This document shows, piece by piece, positions 8,899 to 17,329 of a stretch of DNA of 64,000 nt. Positions within the stretch are counted from its first letter, which is position 1; each line of letters opens with the position of its first letter. Source of the DNA: Spirochaetales bacterium (GTDB lineage: Bacteria > Spirochaetota > Spirochaetia > DSM-27196 > Alkalispirochaetaceae); assembly GCA_028282545.1 (NCBI GenBank), contig JANQHT010000118.1:97122-161121 (forward strand). Direction: 5' to 3'. The translations under genes were made by a program, and so were the position numbers. The notes below the pieces were generated by a model. The model ran no database searches, had not been told where the DNA came from, and was given only the letters and a program-made list of their open reading frames with translations.

Positions 8899-10689
8899 TT
8901 GCCCGAAATCAGCGCGTTATCTATGTCTATGGGCGAGGACCGTGTACAGTACTGTTCCGTATGGGAGTCGGTATTGCAGCTTAAGAAGTTGGTTGCATCC
9001 AATATCGTGATCATTGTGGCGGCCCTCGCTGTCATTGGTCTGCTGGTGTTCAGCACAATCAGTACCACGTTGAAAAACCAGCTAGTCTATTCGAACCAAC
9101 TGGTTCTCGAAAACGGTGCCGCTCTCCTTGAAGACTTCATCAAGAGGAGCAAGGACGCCGTCCTCAACATCGCGATCGACCCACACGTTCAGTCCCGGCT
9201 TGCTGAATTCCACAATGGGCGAACATCGATCGAGAACATCGAGAAGTACGTCGAATCCAATTGGACTCACCGAAACAGCATCAGTGGGGGCGGGGGGGTA
9301 CTGGACATTTACCCATATGCCGTGTCCGAAATCTACGACTACAGTGAATCCGACGGCAGATACATCGAGATAGATGCGGAGCCGTGGATGGCGGATGTGA
9401 TAGTGAATGACGGTGCATTCGTAGTCAAAACCTGCATGATCGACACGACGCCGTACATTCGTATCGCGATGTTGGCTCGAAGTGTGCCGAACTGGCCCAA
9501 CGAGTTGGCAATCGTCGCGTTGAACATAAAGACAGACGCCCTGTTGCCGCTCTTTTACCGGATTCGCCTCGAAGATTCCAATGCACCCTATCTCGTTGAT
9601 GAGTACGGGGAAATCATACTGCCCTACGAAAACACCCATGGACTTCGTAACAACGACCTACTGTCCTCCGACAAAACCTGGTGGATACGGGAAGAGTACG
9701 TTTTTATCAACACCAACGTGCCGAGCCTGAACTGGAAACTGCTGGGTGTTATCGAGGAGAACGAACTTCTGGAGAGGAGCCGCGATATCAGGAAGACGTT
9801 CCTGATTGTAGGTACCACCGTTGTTGTTTTTCTTCTTGTCGTATCGATGTTTTTTTCCGTCTGGATCACGCGCCCGATCAGCAATCTGGCGCGAGCGATG
9901 TCCAAAGTCGAAAGTGGCAAGATACGGGAGATTGAAATCGAACCATATTTGGGAAACGAAACACGTCTCCTTTACAGGCAGTTCAATTACATGATTCGAC
10001 GCATCAACAGCTTGATCGACGAAGTGTACGTTGCACAGATCAATGAGAAAGAGGCCGAACTCCTGGCACTGCAACAGCAGATTAACCCCCATTTCCTGTA
10101 CAACACGCTCGATTCGATTGCATGGATGAGCATGGCGTACAAAGCCGAGGATATCAGGTACATGGTGATGTCTCTCGCGTCCATGATGAGGTACTCGCTC
10201 AACAAGGGAGACAACTACATTTCGATTCGCGACGAGTTGGAGCAAGTCAGAAACTACGTAGGAATTCAAGAAATCAGGTATGACAACAAGTTTACGACTT
10301 CGATTCAATGCAACAACGAGGCACTGGATTACCGGATTATCAAACTGATAATCCAACCGCTGGTCGAGAACGCCATCGTCCATGGATTCAAGGATGGTGG
10401 GGAATGCGGTCACATCAGCATCGTCGTTGACTTGATTGAAGATCACGTCGTACTGCAAGTCATGAACGATGGGGGCACGATCGATCTTGACAAGATCAGG
10501 CGGATTTTGGCAGCGAACGACGGCGACAAGTTGCAAAGTTATGGCCTGAGAAATGTCAACGATCGGTTGGTCAAGAGCTTCGGAAAGGCGAGCGCCATCG
10601 TCTTCTCGGTCAAGAATGATCGAACGATCGCGACAATATCTATCGCTACCAAGTTACTGACCAAGGGAACCTGCGATGAACCAGCTTAG
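8899..10689 (+). CDS. YesM-type two-component sensor histidine kinase
   Basis: Membrane sensor kinase of up to 596 residues. Order of parts: TM1 near residues 35-55, an extracytoplasmic dCache-like sensor region of about 240 residues, TM2 near 300-320 (FLIVGTTVVVFLLVVSMFF), a HAMP linker (ITRPISNLARAMSKVESG), the His_kinase module with the phospho-acceptor in QQINPHFLYNTLDSI, and an HATPase_c domain (PLVENAIVHGF, YGLRNVNDRL). The start is uncertain: TTG at 8899 and ATGs at 8923 and 8929 all lack a good ribosome site. It overlaps the response regulator by 14 bp. The divergent placement suggests control of the liv operon, which is inference. Confidence 0.9.
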   Translation: MPEISALSMSMGEDRVQYCSVWESVLQLKKLVASNIVIIVAALAVIGLLVFSTISTTLKNQLVYSNQLVLENGAALLEDFIKRSKDAVLNIAIDPHVQSRLAEFHNGRTSIENIEKYVESNWTHRNSISGGGGVLDIYPYAVSEIYDYSESDGRYIEIDAEPWMADVIVNDGAFVVKTCMIDTTPYIRIAMLARSVPNWPNELAIVALNIKTDALLPLFYRIRLEDSNAPYLVDEYGEIILPYENTHGLRNNDLLSSDKTWWIREEYVFINTNVPSLNWKLLGVIEENELLERSRDIRKTFLIVGTTVVVFLLVVSMFFSVWITRPISNLARAMSKVESGKIREIEIEPYLGNETRLLYRQFNYMIRRINSLIDEVYVAQINEKEAELLALQQQINPHFLYNTLDSIAWMSMAYKAEDIRYMVMSLASMMRYSLNKGDNYISIRDELEQVRNYVGIQEIRYDNKFTTSIQCNNEALDYRIIKLIIQPLVENAIVHGFKDGGECGHISIVVDLIEDHVVLQVMNDGGTIDLDKIRRILAANDGDKLQSYGLRNVNDRLVKSFGKASAIVFSVKNDRTIATISIATKLLTKGTCDEPA

Positions 10690-11797
10690 TGTCTTGATAG
10701 CCGATGACGAACGGATCGTTCGTGACGGCCTGACCCAGCACGTCGATTGGGATTCCTATGACATGGACGTGAGCGCTACGGCCGAGAACGGTCAGATTGC
10801 GTATGACTACATCGAAAACAATCGAGTGGACTTGCTGATAACCGATATCCACATGCCCGTGTTGGACGGCATGAGATTGCTGGAACGACTGGATGGACTG
10901 CCCGGTGCACCGCTGGTCATACTGATTAGTGGATTCAGCGATTTTAGCTACGCGCAGGCTGCCGTTAGAAGCGGAATTGTACAGGACTACATTTTGAAAC
11001 CGCTGGATCTCGATCGGATACACGTCACGCTCGGCAAGGTCAGAGACAAAATACTGAGAGACAACTCGAGCGTGCAGTTTCCAGTTCTGGACGAGACCGA
11101 ATGGGAGCTTTATACGAGCTATCACGCATCGGCTATCCGTACGATCCAGAGCGAGATCATTGAGCACCTCGAACTCGGCGAGGTGGACGAAGCCGTCGAT
11201 AGATTCGATATAGCTATCGATGCTTGTCGATCCCACGATCTTTCGTATTGTTTCATTTCGAGGTTTTGTATCGAGCTCTGTCTCAACGTCTCCGAGCTTG
11301 CGCTCAGAAGCTTCGGCCTGATCACGTTGCTCCGAAACGACCCCGTCAAAGACATCGCGGTTCTGCGTCACGAAACCGAGATCGTTGAGTACGTAAAAAA
11401 GACCATTTCCCGCGCGGGCGAAACGGTAAGGAACCCCAGCAAGAGTCATTTGTCGCCAGTAATTCAAAGAGTGCTGATCGACATCAATGCGAACTACTCA
11501 GATTTCACGCTCTCTCTCAACGGCATTGCGGAGGCAAACCGCTTGACCGCCAGTTACCTTTCAAACAGGTTCAAAGTAGAAGTCGGCGTGAACTACATCA
11601 AGTATCTCAATGGCTTGCGGATCAGAAAGGCGAAGGAACACCTCCACAACCCAACACTCAAGGTTTTCATGGTGTCCAAGAAGGTCGGCTATGAGGATGT
11701 CAGGTACTTCTCCAGGATATTCAGAAAGCACACTGGCTACACACCGACCGAATACCAAAAAGCAGTCACCCATTTCTCTTCGTCGACAGATTTCTGA
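10676..11797 (+). CDS. YesN-type response regulator with AraC-family DNA-binding domain
   Basis: Cytoplasmic regulator, 373 residues. The receiver domain (about 1-125) has the acidic pair in IADDER, the phospho-acceptor Asp in LLITDIHMP, the switch Ser in LISGFSDF and the Lys in ILKPLD. A linker of about 130 residues leads to a C-terminal pair of AraC-type helix-turn-helices (LSLNGIAEANRLTASYLSNRF, then VGYEDVRYFSRIFRKHTGYTPTEYQ). It is translationally coupled to the YesM-like kinase. Partners of this type usually activate adjacent transport or catabolic genes; here the nearest is the divergent liv/URO-D cluster. Confidence 0.92.
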   Translation: MNQLSVLIADDERIVRDGLTQHVDWDSYDMDVSATAENGQIAYDYIENNRVDLLITDIHMPVLDGMRLLERLDGLPGAPLVILISGFSDFSYAQAAVRSGIVQDYILKPLDLDRIHVTLGKVRDKILRDNSSVQFPVLDETEWELYTSYHASAIRTIQSEIIEHLELGEVDEAVDRFDIAIDACRSHDLSYCFISRFCIELCLNVSELALRSFGLITLLRNDPVKDIAVLRHETEIVEYVKKTISRAGETVRNPSKSHLSPVIQRVLIDINANYSDFTLSLNGIAEANRLTASYLSNRFKVEVGVNYIKYLNGLRIRKAKEHLHNPTLKVFMVSKKVGYEDVRYFSRIFRKHTGYTPTEYQKAVTHFSSSTDF

Positions 11798-11952
11798 TTC
11801 GCCGTTCTCCGCCTGTCAAGCGACTCCAGCTCCAACATGTTGCCTTGAGCTCGACGTTCCTTTTTTGCGTCAGTTGCTTTCCAAAAAAACGCAATTGATG
11901 TGCTAATCCCTCCGCTTTGAACCGGAGCCGCAGGCAGTCGTTTATCCAATCG

Positions 11953-11985
11953 TTGACAGACAACACATTATGTGATACACGTAAT
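11953..11985 (+). promoter_or_regulatory. Promoter -35 and palindromic operator candidate of the first vapBC module
   Basis: TTGACA at 11953-11958 is followed by an imperfect palindrome centred on 11976 (ATTATGTGATACACGTAAT, 11967-11985; 7 of 9 positions pair). It ends just before the antitoxin start at 11988, so bound VapB or VapBC would cover the promoter. The position of the -10 box is unclear. Confidence 0.5.
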
Positions 11986-11987
11986 AC

Positions 11988-12221
11988 GTGGCGAATCTCA
12001 CCATGCAGATTGACGACCAACTCCTCAAGCGGGCACGGAAACTTGCGATCGATAGCGATGTTTCGCTCACCGAGTTGATCCGTCGCCATCTGCGGGAACT
12101 CGTTGAACGGGACGAAGCGCGCAGGACGATCATCGCCGACGAGTTGGATGCGCTCTTTGCGCGGAGTTCCGCCGGTACCGGAGGGGAACGGCCGCCCCGG
12201 GAACGCCTCCATGAGCGGTAA
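11988..12221 (+). CDS. VapB-type antitoxin, module 1
   Basis: Small DNA-binding antitoxin, 77 residues, GTG start. The N-terminus (ANLTMQIDDQLLKRARKLAI...SLTELIRRHLREL) is a ribbon-helix-helix of the kind found in CopG/DUF6364-like VapB proteins. The charged C-terminus (GGERPPRERLHER) would wrap the toxin. Its stop lies 11 bases inside the downstream PIN-domain gene, the usual antitoxin-first overlapped arrangement. Confidence 0.8.
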   Translation: MANLTMQIDDQLLKRARKLAIDSDVSLTELIRRHLRELVERDEARRTIIADELDALFARSSAGTGGERPPRERLHER

Positions 12222-12633
12222 TCCCGTTTTCGTCGACACCAACATCCTCGTGTACGCGAACGACACCGACGAGCCTGCCAAACGCGACATCGCCCGTACA
12301 ACCATCCGTCGCCTGATGACGGGCGACGAGGGCGTTGTGTCGTCTCAGGTTCTCGGAGAGTTCTGGGTGACCGTCACGCAAAAGCTTGCGCGCCCGCTGG
12401 AACGAGCAATTGCCCTGCACGAAATGGCGCTCTTCTCTGCGTTTCGGATCGTACCGGTGGATCACGGCGTCGTTGTCGACGCGATCCGGATCCAGGAGGA
12501 GTACCGGATCTCCTATTGGGATGCACAAATCGTTTCCACGGCGCAAGCTGCGGGGTGTGCCCAGCTCTTGTCCGAAGATTTGCAGCACGACCGCATATAC
12601 GGTGACGTGAGGGTTGTGAATCCCTTTGCCTGA
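12211..12633 (+). CDS. VapC-type PIN-domain ribonuclease toxin, module 1
   Basis: PIN-domain endoribonuclease, 140 residues, from the ATG at 12211. The acidic catalytic residues are present: Asp in FVDTNILVY, Glu in LGEFW, Asp in SYWDAQIV and an acidic cluster SEDLQHD near the C-terminus. Such toxins cleave tRNA or rRNA until bound by the cognate VapB. Overlap with the antitoxin implies coupled translation. Confidence 0.85.
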   Translation: MSGNPVFVDTNILVYANDTDEPAKRDIARTTIRRLMTGDEGVVSSQVLGEFWVTVTQKLARPLERAIALHEMALFSAFRIVPVDHGVVVDAIRIQEEYRISYWDAQIVSTAQAAGCAQLLSEDLQHDRIYGDVRVVNPFA

Positions 12634-12643
12634 CATCAGATTC

Positions 12644-12670
12644 TTGACACATGCATGCATGGGCATGCAT
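12644..12670 (+). promoter_or_regulatory. Promoter -35 and perfect inverted repeat before vapBC module 2
   Basis: TTGACA at 12644-12649 is followed by ATGCATGC (12651-12658), a four-base spacer, and GCATGCAT (12663-12670), a perfect 8-bp inverted repeat. The repeat fills the spacer toward an AT-rich -10 region (CATATT), ten bases before the GTG start at 12681. This is a good autoregulatory operator candidate and differs in sequence from that of module 1, so cross-regulation looks unlikely. Confidence 0.55.
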
Positions 12671-12680
12671 ATTTAAAGAT

Positions 12681-12920
12681 GTGAGAACAACGATCGAAAT
12701 TCCGGATGATCTGCGCCAACGGCTCGTTGTGGAAGCGGCACGAACCGGCGTACGGGGCTATTCCTCGATTGTCGAGGCGGCACTCCGCGCCTACTTCGCG
12801 GGCGAGGAGCGGGCGGAGCGGGTGCGGGAAGTGCACGATCTCTTCGGTTCCGACGTCGGATTGAGCGTGGACCTCGGCGACGCTGCCTCCACGCGCGACT
12901 CCTGGCGGACGGGCCGGTGA
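12681..12920 (+). CDS. VapB-type antitoxin, module 2
   Basis: About 79 residues from a GTG at 12681. An in-frame ATG at 12651 would put the operator palindrome inside the gene and is less likely. The N-terminus RTTIEIPDDLRQRLVVEAAR...YSSIVEAALRAYF is a ribbon-helix-helix fold; the acidic tail (VREVHDLFGSDVGLSVDLGD) is the probable toxin-binding segment. It overlaps the following toxin by four bases (GTGA). Confidence 0.8.
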   Translation: MRTTIEIPDDLRQRLVVEAARTGVRGYSSIVEAALRAYFAGEERAERVREVHDLFGSDVGLSVDLGDAASTRDSWRTGR

Positions 12921-13315
12921 AGACGATCGTCGATACCTCGGCGCTGATCGCCTTTCTCCGCCTGGAGGTGCCCGGCGAGACGGTGGCGCACCTCTTGGAG
13001 GCGGGGGAGGCTGTGGTCCCTTCGATCTGCGTCTTTGAACTCCTAACCGGCGTAAAGGACGCGGTGCACCTGCATCAGCGCCGGCGGTTGGTCGCGCTGA
13101 GCACCGTCGCGGCGCTGGACGAACGAGTCGCCGGTACCGCGGCGGAACTCTTGACCGCCCTCCGCGGCGCCGGGCGTACAATCGACAATGAAGATCTGCT
13201 CGTGGCGGCGACCGCGCTGCACCTCAGGCTCCCCGTGCTCACCGTCAACCGGCGGCATTTCGATGGTGTTCCCGGACTCGCCCTGGCGGACGCGGCAGAG
13301 GCACCCGATGCGTGA
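12917..13315 (+). CDS. VapC-type PIN-domain ribonuclease toxin, module 2
   Basis: PIN-domain protein, 132 residues, GTG start. Catalytic acids appear in IVDTSALIAF, in VFELLTG and in IDNEDLLVAATAL, followed by the typical end LPVLTVNRRHFDGVPGL. It is a different PIN subgroup from the toxin of module 1 (classical VapC with TVNRRHF). About 50 bp separate its stop from parE. Confidence 0.87.
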   Translation: MKTIVDTSALIAFLRLEVPGETVAHLLEAGEAVVPSICVFELLTGVKDAVHLHQRRRLVALSTVAALDERVAGTAAELLTALRGAGRTIDNEDLLVAATALHLRLPVLTVNRRHFDGVPGLALADAAEAPDA

Positions 13316-13365
13316 CCGGAACGCGTTCGCGCGACATGTTGCCTCGATTCCGATAGGATGGACCC

Positions 13366-15156
13366 ATGGCGCGATATGACGAAAACTCGATCAAAACACT
13401 CAGCTCGTTGGAGCATATCCGCCTCAGAACGGGGATGTATATCGGCCGTCTGGGTGACGGCAGCAACTTCGATGACGGCATCTACGTGCTGCTCAAGGAA
13501 GTGATCGATAACGCTATCGACGAGTACATCATGGGTCACGGGAAGCGTATCGAGGTGGAACTCACGAAGAACGGTATCCTGAAGGTCCGCGACTTCGGCC
13601 GCGGTATTCCCTTGGGGAAGCTTGTCGACGCGGTGAGCATTATCAACACCGGCGCCAAGTACAACGACGACGTTTTTCAGTTCAGCGTGGGGCTCAACGG
13701 CGTGGGCACCAAGGCGGTCAACGCGCTTTCCACGCGGTTCTACGTGGCGAGCTATCGGGACGGGGCCTTCGCGGAGGCGGAGTTCGCCCGGGGGGAACTC
13801 AAGAAGAACAAGAAGGGAAAAAAGCCGAGCGAGAAGAACGGCACCTTCGTCGAGTTCGAACCGGATCCGGAAATTTTTGGGGAGTTCGATTTCAACCTGG
13901 AGTTTATCGAACAACGCCTGTGGAACTACGCCTACCTCAACTCGGGGCTCACCCTTCTCTTCAACGGCGCGCGCTTCAAATCCGAGGGCGGCCTCCGGGA
14001 TCTGCTGGACGCGGAAGTAGGGGACGGCGCGATGTACGAGATCGCACACCACCGGGGGGATCGTGTCGAGTTCGCCTTTACGCACACCACCAACTACGGC
14101 GAGACGTACTTCAGCTTTGTGAACGGCCAGTACACCTCCGACGGCGGGACGCACCAGAGCGCCTTTCGCGAGGGAATCCTCAAAGGCGTGAACGAGTTCT
14201 ACAAGAAGTCCTATACCGGTGCCGACGTCCGTGAGGGAATCGCCGGCGCGGTCGCGATCCGTTTGAAGGATCCCGTCTTTGAGAGCCAAACCAAGAACAA
14301 ACTGGGCAACACCGAGATCCGCGGCTGGATCGTGCAGGAGACCAAGGACGCCGTCGAGGATTGGCTCCACAAGAACGAAACGGAGGCGAAGAAGCTCGCC
14401 ACAAAGATCTCCCAGAACGAGAAGCTCCGGAAAGAACTCAACGCCGTTCGAAAAGAGGCGCGGGAGGCGGCGAAACGCATTTCGCTCAAGATACCCAAGC
14501 TCAAGGACTGCAAACACCACCGCGGTGACGGCCACAAACGCGCCGGGGAGAGCACGATTTTTGTTACCGAGGGGAACTCCGCTACGGGCAGCATGGTGAG
14601 CGCCCGGGACGTCTACACCCAGGCGATATTCAGCCTCCGGGGCAAACCGCAGAACATGTTTGCCCGCAAGCACAGCGAGATCTACCGCAACGAAGAGCTC
14701 TACAACATGATGATGGCCTTGGGAATTGAAGAGAATGTGGAGAACCTGCGCTACGAGCGAATCGTTATCGCCACGGACGCGGACCACGACGGTTTTCATA
14801 TCCGGAACCTCTTGCTCACCTTCTTCCTGCAGTTCTTCGAAGAACTCGTCGTTTCGGGCCGTATCTACATCCTTGAGACACCGCTCTTCCGCGTCCGGAA
14901 CAAGCGCGAGACGCGCTACTGCTACAACAACGGTGAACGGGACGAGGCGCTGGAGGTGCTCAAAGGGGCGGAGATCACGCGCTTCAAGGGACTCGGGGAG
15001 ATCAGCCCCCGCGAGTTCGGTCAGTTTATCGGTGAGGAGATACGCTTGGTGCCGGTCAACGTAAAATCGATCAAGCAGATCCAGGAGACGCTGGAGTTCT
15101 ACATGGGGAAGAACACCCCTGAGCGCCGTACGTACATCATGGAGAACCTGATCTGA
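13366..15156 (+). CDS. parE: DNA topoisomerase IV subunit B (ATPase)
   Basis: ATPase subunit of a type IIA topoisomerase, 596 residues. GHKL ATP-site motifs: EVIDNAIDEYIMGHG, RDFGRGIPLG and VGLNGVGTKAVNALS. The Toprim domain shows FVTEGNSATGSM and ATDADHDGFHIRNL, and the C-terminus has RFKGLGEISPREF. Its length and lack of the gyrase-specific insert support ParE over GyrB. Its stop shares one base with the parC start (TGATG). The complex decatenates daughter chromosomes. Confidence 0.9.
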   Translation: MARYDENSIKTLSSLEHIRLRTGMYIGRLGDGSNFDDGIYVLLKEVIDNAIDEYIMGHGKRIEVELTKNGILKVRDFGRGIPLGKLVDAVSIINTGAKYNDDVFQFSVGLNGVGTKAVNALSTRFYVASYRDGAFAEAEFARGELKKNKKGKKPSEKNGTFVEFEPDPEIFGEFDFNLEFIEQRLWNYAYLNSGLTLLFNGARFKSEGGLRDLLDAEVGDGAMYEIAHHRGDRVEFAFTHTTNYGETYFSFVNGQYTSDGGTHQSAFREGILKGVNEFYKKSYTGADVREGIAGAVAIRLKDPVFESQTKNKLGNTEIRGWIVQETKDAVEDWLHKNETEAKKLATKISQNEKLRKELNAVRKEAREAAKRISLKIPKLKDCKHHRGDGHKRAGESTIFVTEGNSATGSMVSARDVYTQAIFSLRGKPQNMFARKHSEIYRNEELYNMMMALGIEENVENLRYERIVIATDADHDGFHIRNLLLTFFLQFFEELVVSGRIYILETPLFRVRNKRETRYCYNNGERDEALEVLKGAEITRFKGLGEISPREFGQFIGEEIRLVPVNVKSIKQIQETLEFYMGKNTPERRTYIMENLI

Positions 15157-17072
15157 TGGCCTACGCAAAGACGCTCTTTACCCGGAACTTCCTGGAGTAC
15201 GCCAGTTACGTCATCAAGGACCGGGCGATCCCCGACCTGGACGACGGTCTCAAACCGGTGCAGCGGCGTATTCTCCACTCGCTGCTCGAGATCGACGACG
15301 GCAAGTTCCATAAGGTTGCCAACGTCGTCGGTCACTGCATGAAGTACCATCCCCACGGTGACCAGAGCATCTTCAGTGCCCTGGTGGTCCTGGCCAACAA
15401 GGACCTCTTTATCGACAAACAGGGGAACTTCGGGAACATCCTCACCGGTGACGAGGCGAGCGCCGCCCGGTATATCGAGTGCCGTATTGATCCGATCGCC
15501 CGGGAGATCCTCTATCGTCCGGAGCTCACGGAGTACGTCGACAGCTACGACGGGCGGAACCGGGAGCCGGTATCGTTCCCGGCCAAGGTGCCGCTGGCCC
15601 TCGTCCTTGGTGCAGAGGGGATCGCGGTCGGCATGTCAACGAGAATCCTGCCGCACAACTTTGTGGAGGTGGTACGGGCCGTCCAGGCGCAGCTTCGCGG
15701 TGACGAATGGGAACTGTATCCCGATTTTCCCGGGGGCGGGTTTGTGGACGTCTCGGGCTACGCCGACGGGCAGGGAAAGGTCCTGGTTCGGGCACGGCTC
15801 GACACGAGCGACGAAAAGCGCATCGTGATTCGCGAGATCCCCTTCGGCACCACTACCGACGGTCTCATGACGAGTATCGAAAACGCCGCCCGCCGCGGTA
15901 AGGTCAAAATCGCCGGCATCAGCGATTTCACCACGGAAAACGTCGAGATTGAGGTAAAACTGCCCCGCGGCGTCTATACGCAGGATGTCGTGGACGCCCT
16001 CTACGCCTTTACCGACTGCGAGCAGTCGATTTCCACCAACCTGCTCGTTATAAAGGGCGACAAACCCGTTTCGCTCACCGTCCACGAGGTGGTTGAGTAC
16101 CACGCGGAGCGTCTGGTGGCTTTGCTTCGCGCGGAGCTGAAGCACGAGCGCGAGGCGCTCACGGATCGACTCCACATGCGCACCCTGGAGCGTATCTTCG
16201 TGGAGGAACGTATCTACAAGGTGATCGAGGAGCAGCGAACGCAGGAGGGCGTGACGGGGGCCGTCCTAAACGGTTTTGTTCCGTTCAGGAAGGAACTCAT
16301 TCGCGATGTAACGCCGGAGGACGTGGAACGCCTCCTGAAGATCCCCATTCGGCGCATCTCTCTTTACGACATCGAGCGGGCGCGCAAGGAGGTGGAGGAA
16401 ATCAAGGCGCGCCTGGGCGAGATCAAGAAGCACCTAACGAACATCGTGAAGTACGCGATTGCGTTTCTCGAAGGAGTGATCGAGGGGCGCCGGGAGCAGT
16501 GGGAGCGGCGCACCACGATCCAGAGCTTCCAGAAAGTGGACGTTCGGGAGGCGGCTACACGCAACCTGGTGCTGCGCTACGACCGTGACAACGGCTACCT
16601 GGGCCACGCCCTGGACGAGGGGAAGGAACTCGCCAACGTTTCCTCCTATGATCGCCTGCTGGTAATCGACGGCCGCGCGATCTACCGCGTCATCAATGCG
16701 CCGGAGAAGCTCTTCGTTGGAAAGGGGCTCTTTTTTGCGGGCCTGGCGGACAAGGAGGAGCTGGTGAAGCTCGTCTTCACGCTGGTGTATCGCGACAAGG
16801 AGGGCAACTCCTACCTCAAGCGCTTCCGTATCGAGGGCTTCATCCTGGAGAAGGAGTATTCCCTTGTACCCGAGAACGCCAAGCCCATGGTTCTCACCAC
16901 GAACGAAACGGCGGTGGTCCGTTTGAAATACAAGAAAAAGCCGCGCATGCAGAAACTCGAAGAGGACTTCCCCGTGGCGGACTATCTGGTGAAGAGTGCG
17001 CGCGCCGGCGGTGTCCGCCTCTCGACAAAGGAGCTATCCGGGGTGCGTCTTATGAGCGGGAAGGGTAAGTAG
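15156..17072 (+). CDS. parC: DNA topoisomerase IV subunit A (cleavage subunit)
   Basis: DNA-cleaving subunit, 638 residues, shorter than gyrase A (over 800) because the gyrase wrapping domain is reduced. This fits ParC. The N-terminal winged-helix domain includes DGLKPVQRRIL, and the active-site tyrosine is Y106 in SAARYIECR. The tower and coiled-coil segment lies around residues 320-460 (RARKEVEEIKARLGEIKKHL). The C-terminal part has a few weak beta-propeller-like repeats. Translationally coupled to parE. Confidence 0.9.
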   Translation: MAYAKTLFTRNFLEYASYVIKDRAIPDLDDGLKPVQRRILHSLLEIDDGKFHKVANVVGHCMKYHPHGDQSIFSALVVLANKDLFIDKQGNFGNILTGDEASAARYIECRIDPIAREILYRPELTEYVDSYDGRNREPVSFPAKVPLALVLGAEGIAVGMSTRILPHNFVEVVRAVQAQLRGDEWELYPDFPGGGFVDVSGYADGQGKVLVRARLDTSDEKRIVIREIPFGTTTDGLMTSIENAARRGKVKIAGISDFTTENVEIEVKLPRGVYTQDVVDALYAFTDCEQSISTNLLVIKGDKPVSLTVHEVVEYHAERLVALLRAELKHEREALTDRLHMRTLERIFVEERIYKVIEEQRTQEGVTGAVLNGFVPFRKELIRDVTPEDVERLLKIPIRRISLYDIERARKEVEEIKARLGEIKKHLTNIVKYAIAFLEGVIEGRREQWERRTTIQSFQKVDVREAATRNLVLRYDRDNGYLGHALDEGKELANVSSYDRLLVIDGRAIYRVINAPEKLFVGKGLFFAGLADKEELVKLVFTLVYRDKEGNSYLKRFRIEGFILEKEYSLVPENAKPMVLTTNETAVVRLKYKKKPRMQKLEEDFPVADYLVKSARAGGVRLSTKELSGVRLMSGKGK

Positions 17073-17096
17073 AGGACGCCGGGAGCGGAAGTCCGC

Positions 17097-17329
17097 TTAT
17101 TCGATCGATTCCATCTCCCGAATCAGCTCCTCACCGGCTTCGTCTGCAACAAAATGGCCCACGTCGGGAAAGCGCGCGATCCCTGCGTCAGGGAACGTCT
17201 CCGCCCAGCGGGCACGCTCTTTCTCTCGAAAAGTGATCTCCTTCATGCCTCAGGGGTCAACTTCCGTTTGTCCCCGCTAGGAATGAGAAACCGCCCGATC
17301 GGGCCGCCCCAGTCGTTCAGGAAGCTCAT
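17097..17329 (-). pseudogene. Decayed alpha/beta-hydrolase gene (haloalkane-dehalogenase-like C-terminus)
   Basis: Two short frames on the minus strand together look like the remains of an alpha/beta-hydrolase. One starts at 17329 (NDWGGPIGRFLIP), overlapping the RNase D stop as ATGA, and stops at 17243. The next starts at 17246 and reads MKEITFREKERARWAETFPD, then RFPDVGHFVADEA, and ends at 17097. The second matches the family C-terminus with the catalytic His in GHFV; DWGGPIG resembles a nucleophile elbow. The core between them is missing. The frames overlap at ATGA, so short peptides could in principle still be made. Confidence 0.6.

Noticed and set aside
12917..13315. Reading the second PIN protein as part of a parE operon regulator
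   Set aside because: Its own antitoxin and operator lie directly upstream; parE has separate start signals.
13075..15168. 697-codon minus-strand frame opposite vapC2 and parE
   Set aside because: Length is due to high GC and codon bias of parE; translation lacks any family motif and has no ribosome site.
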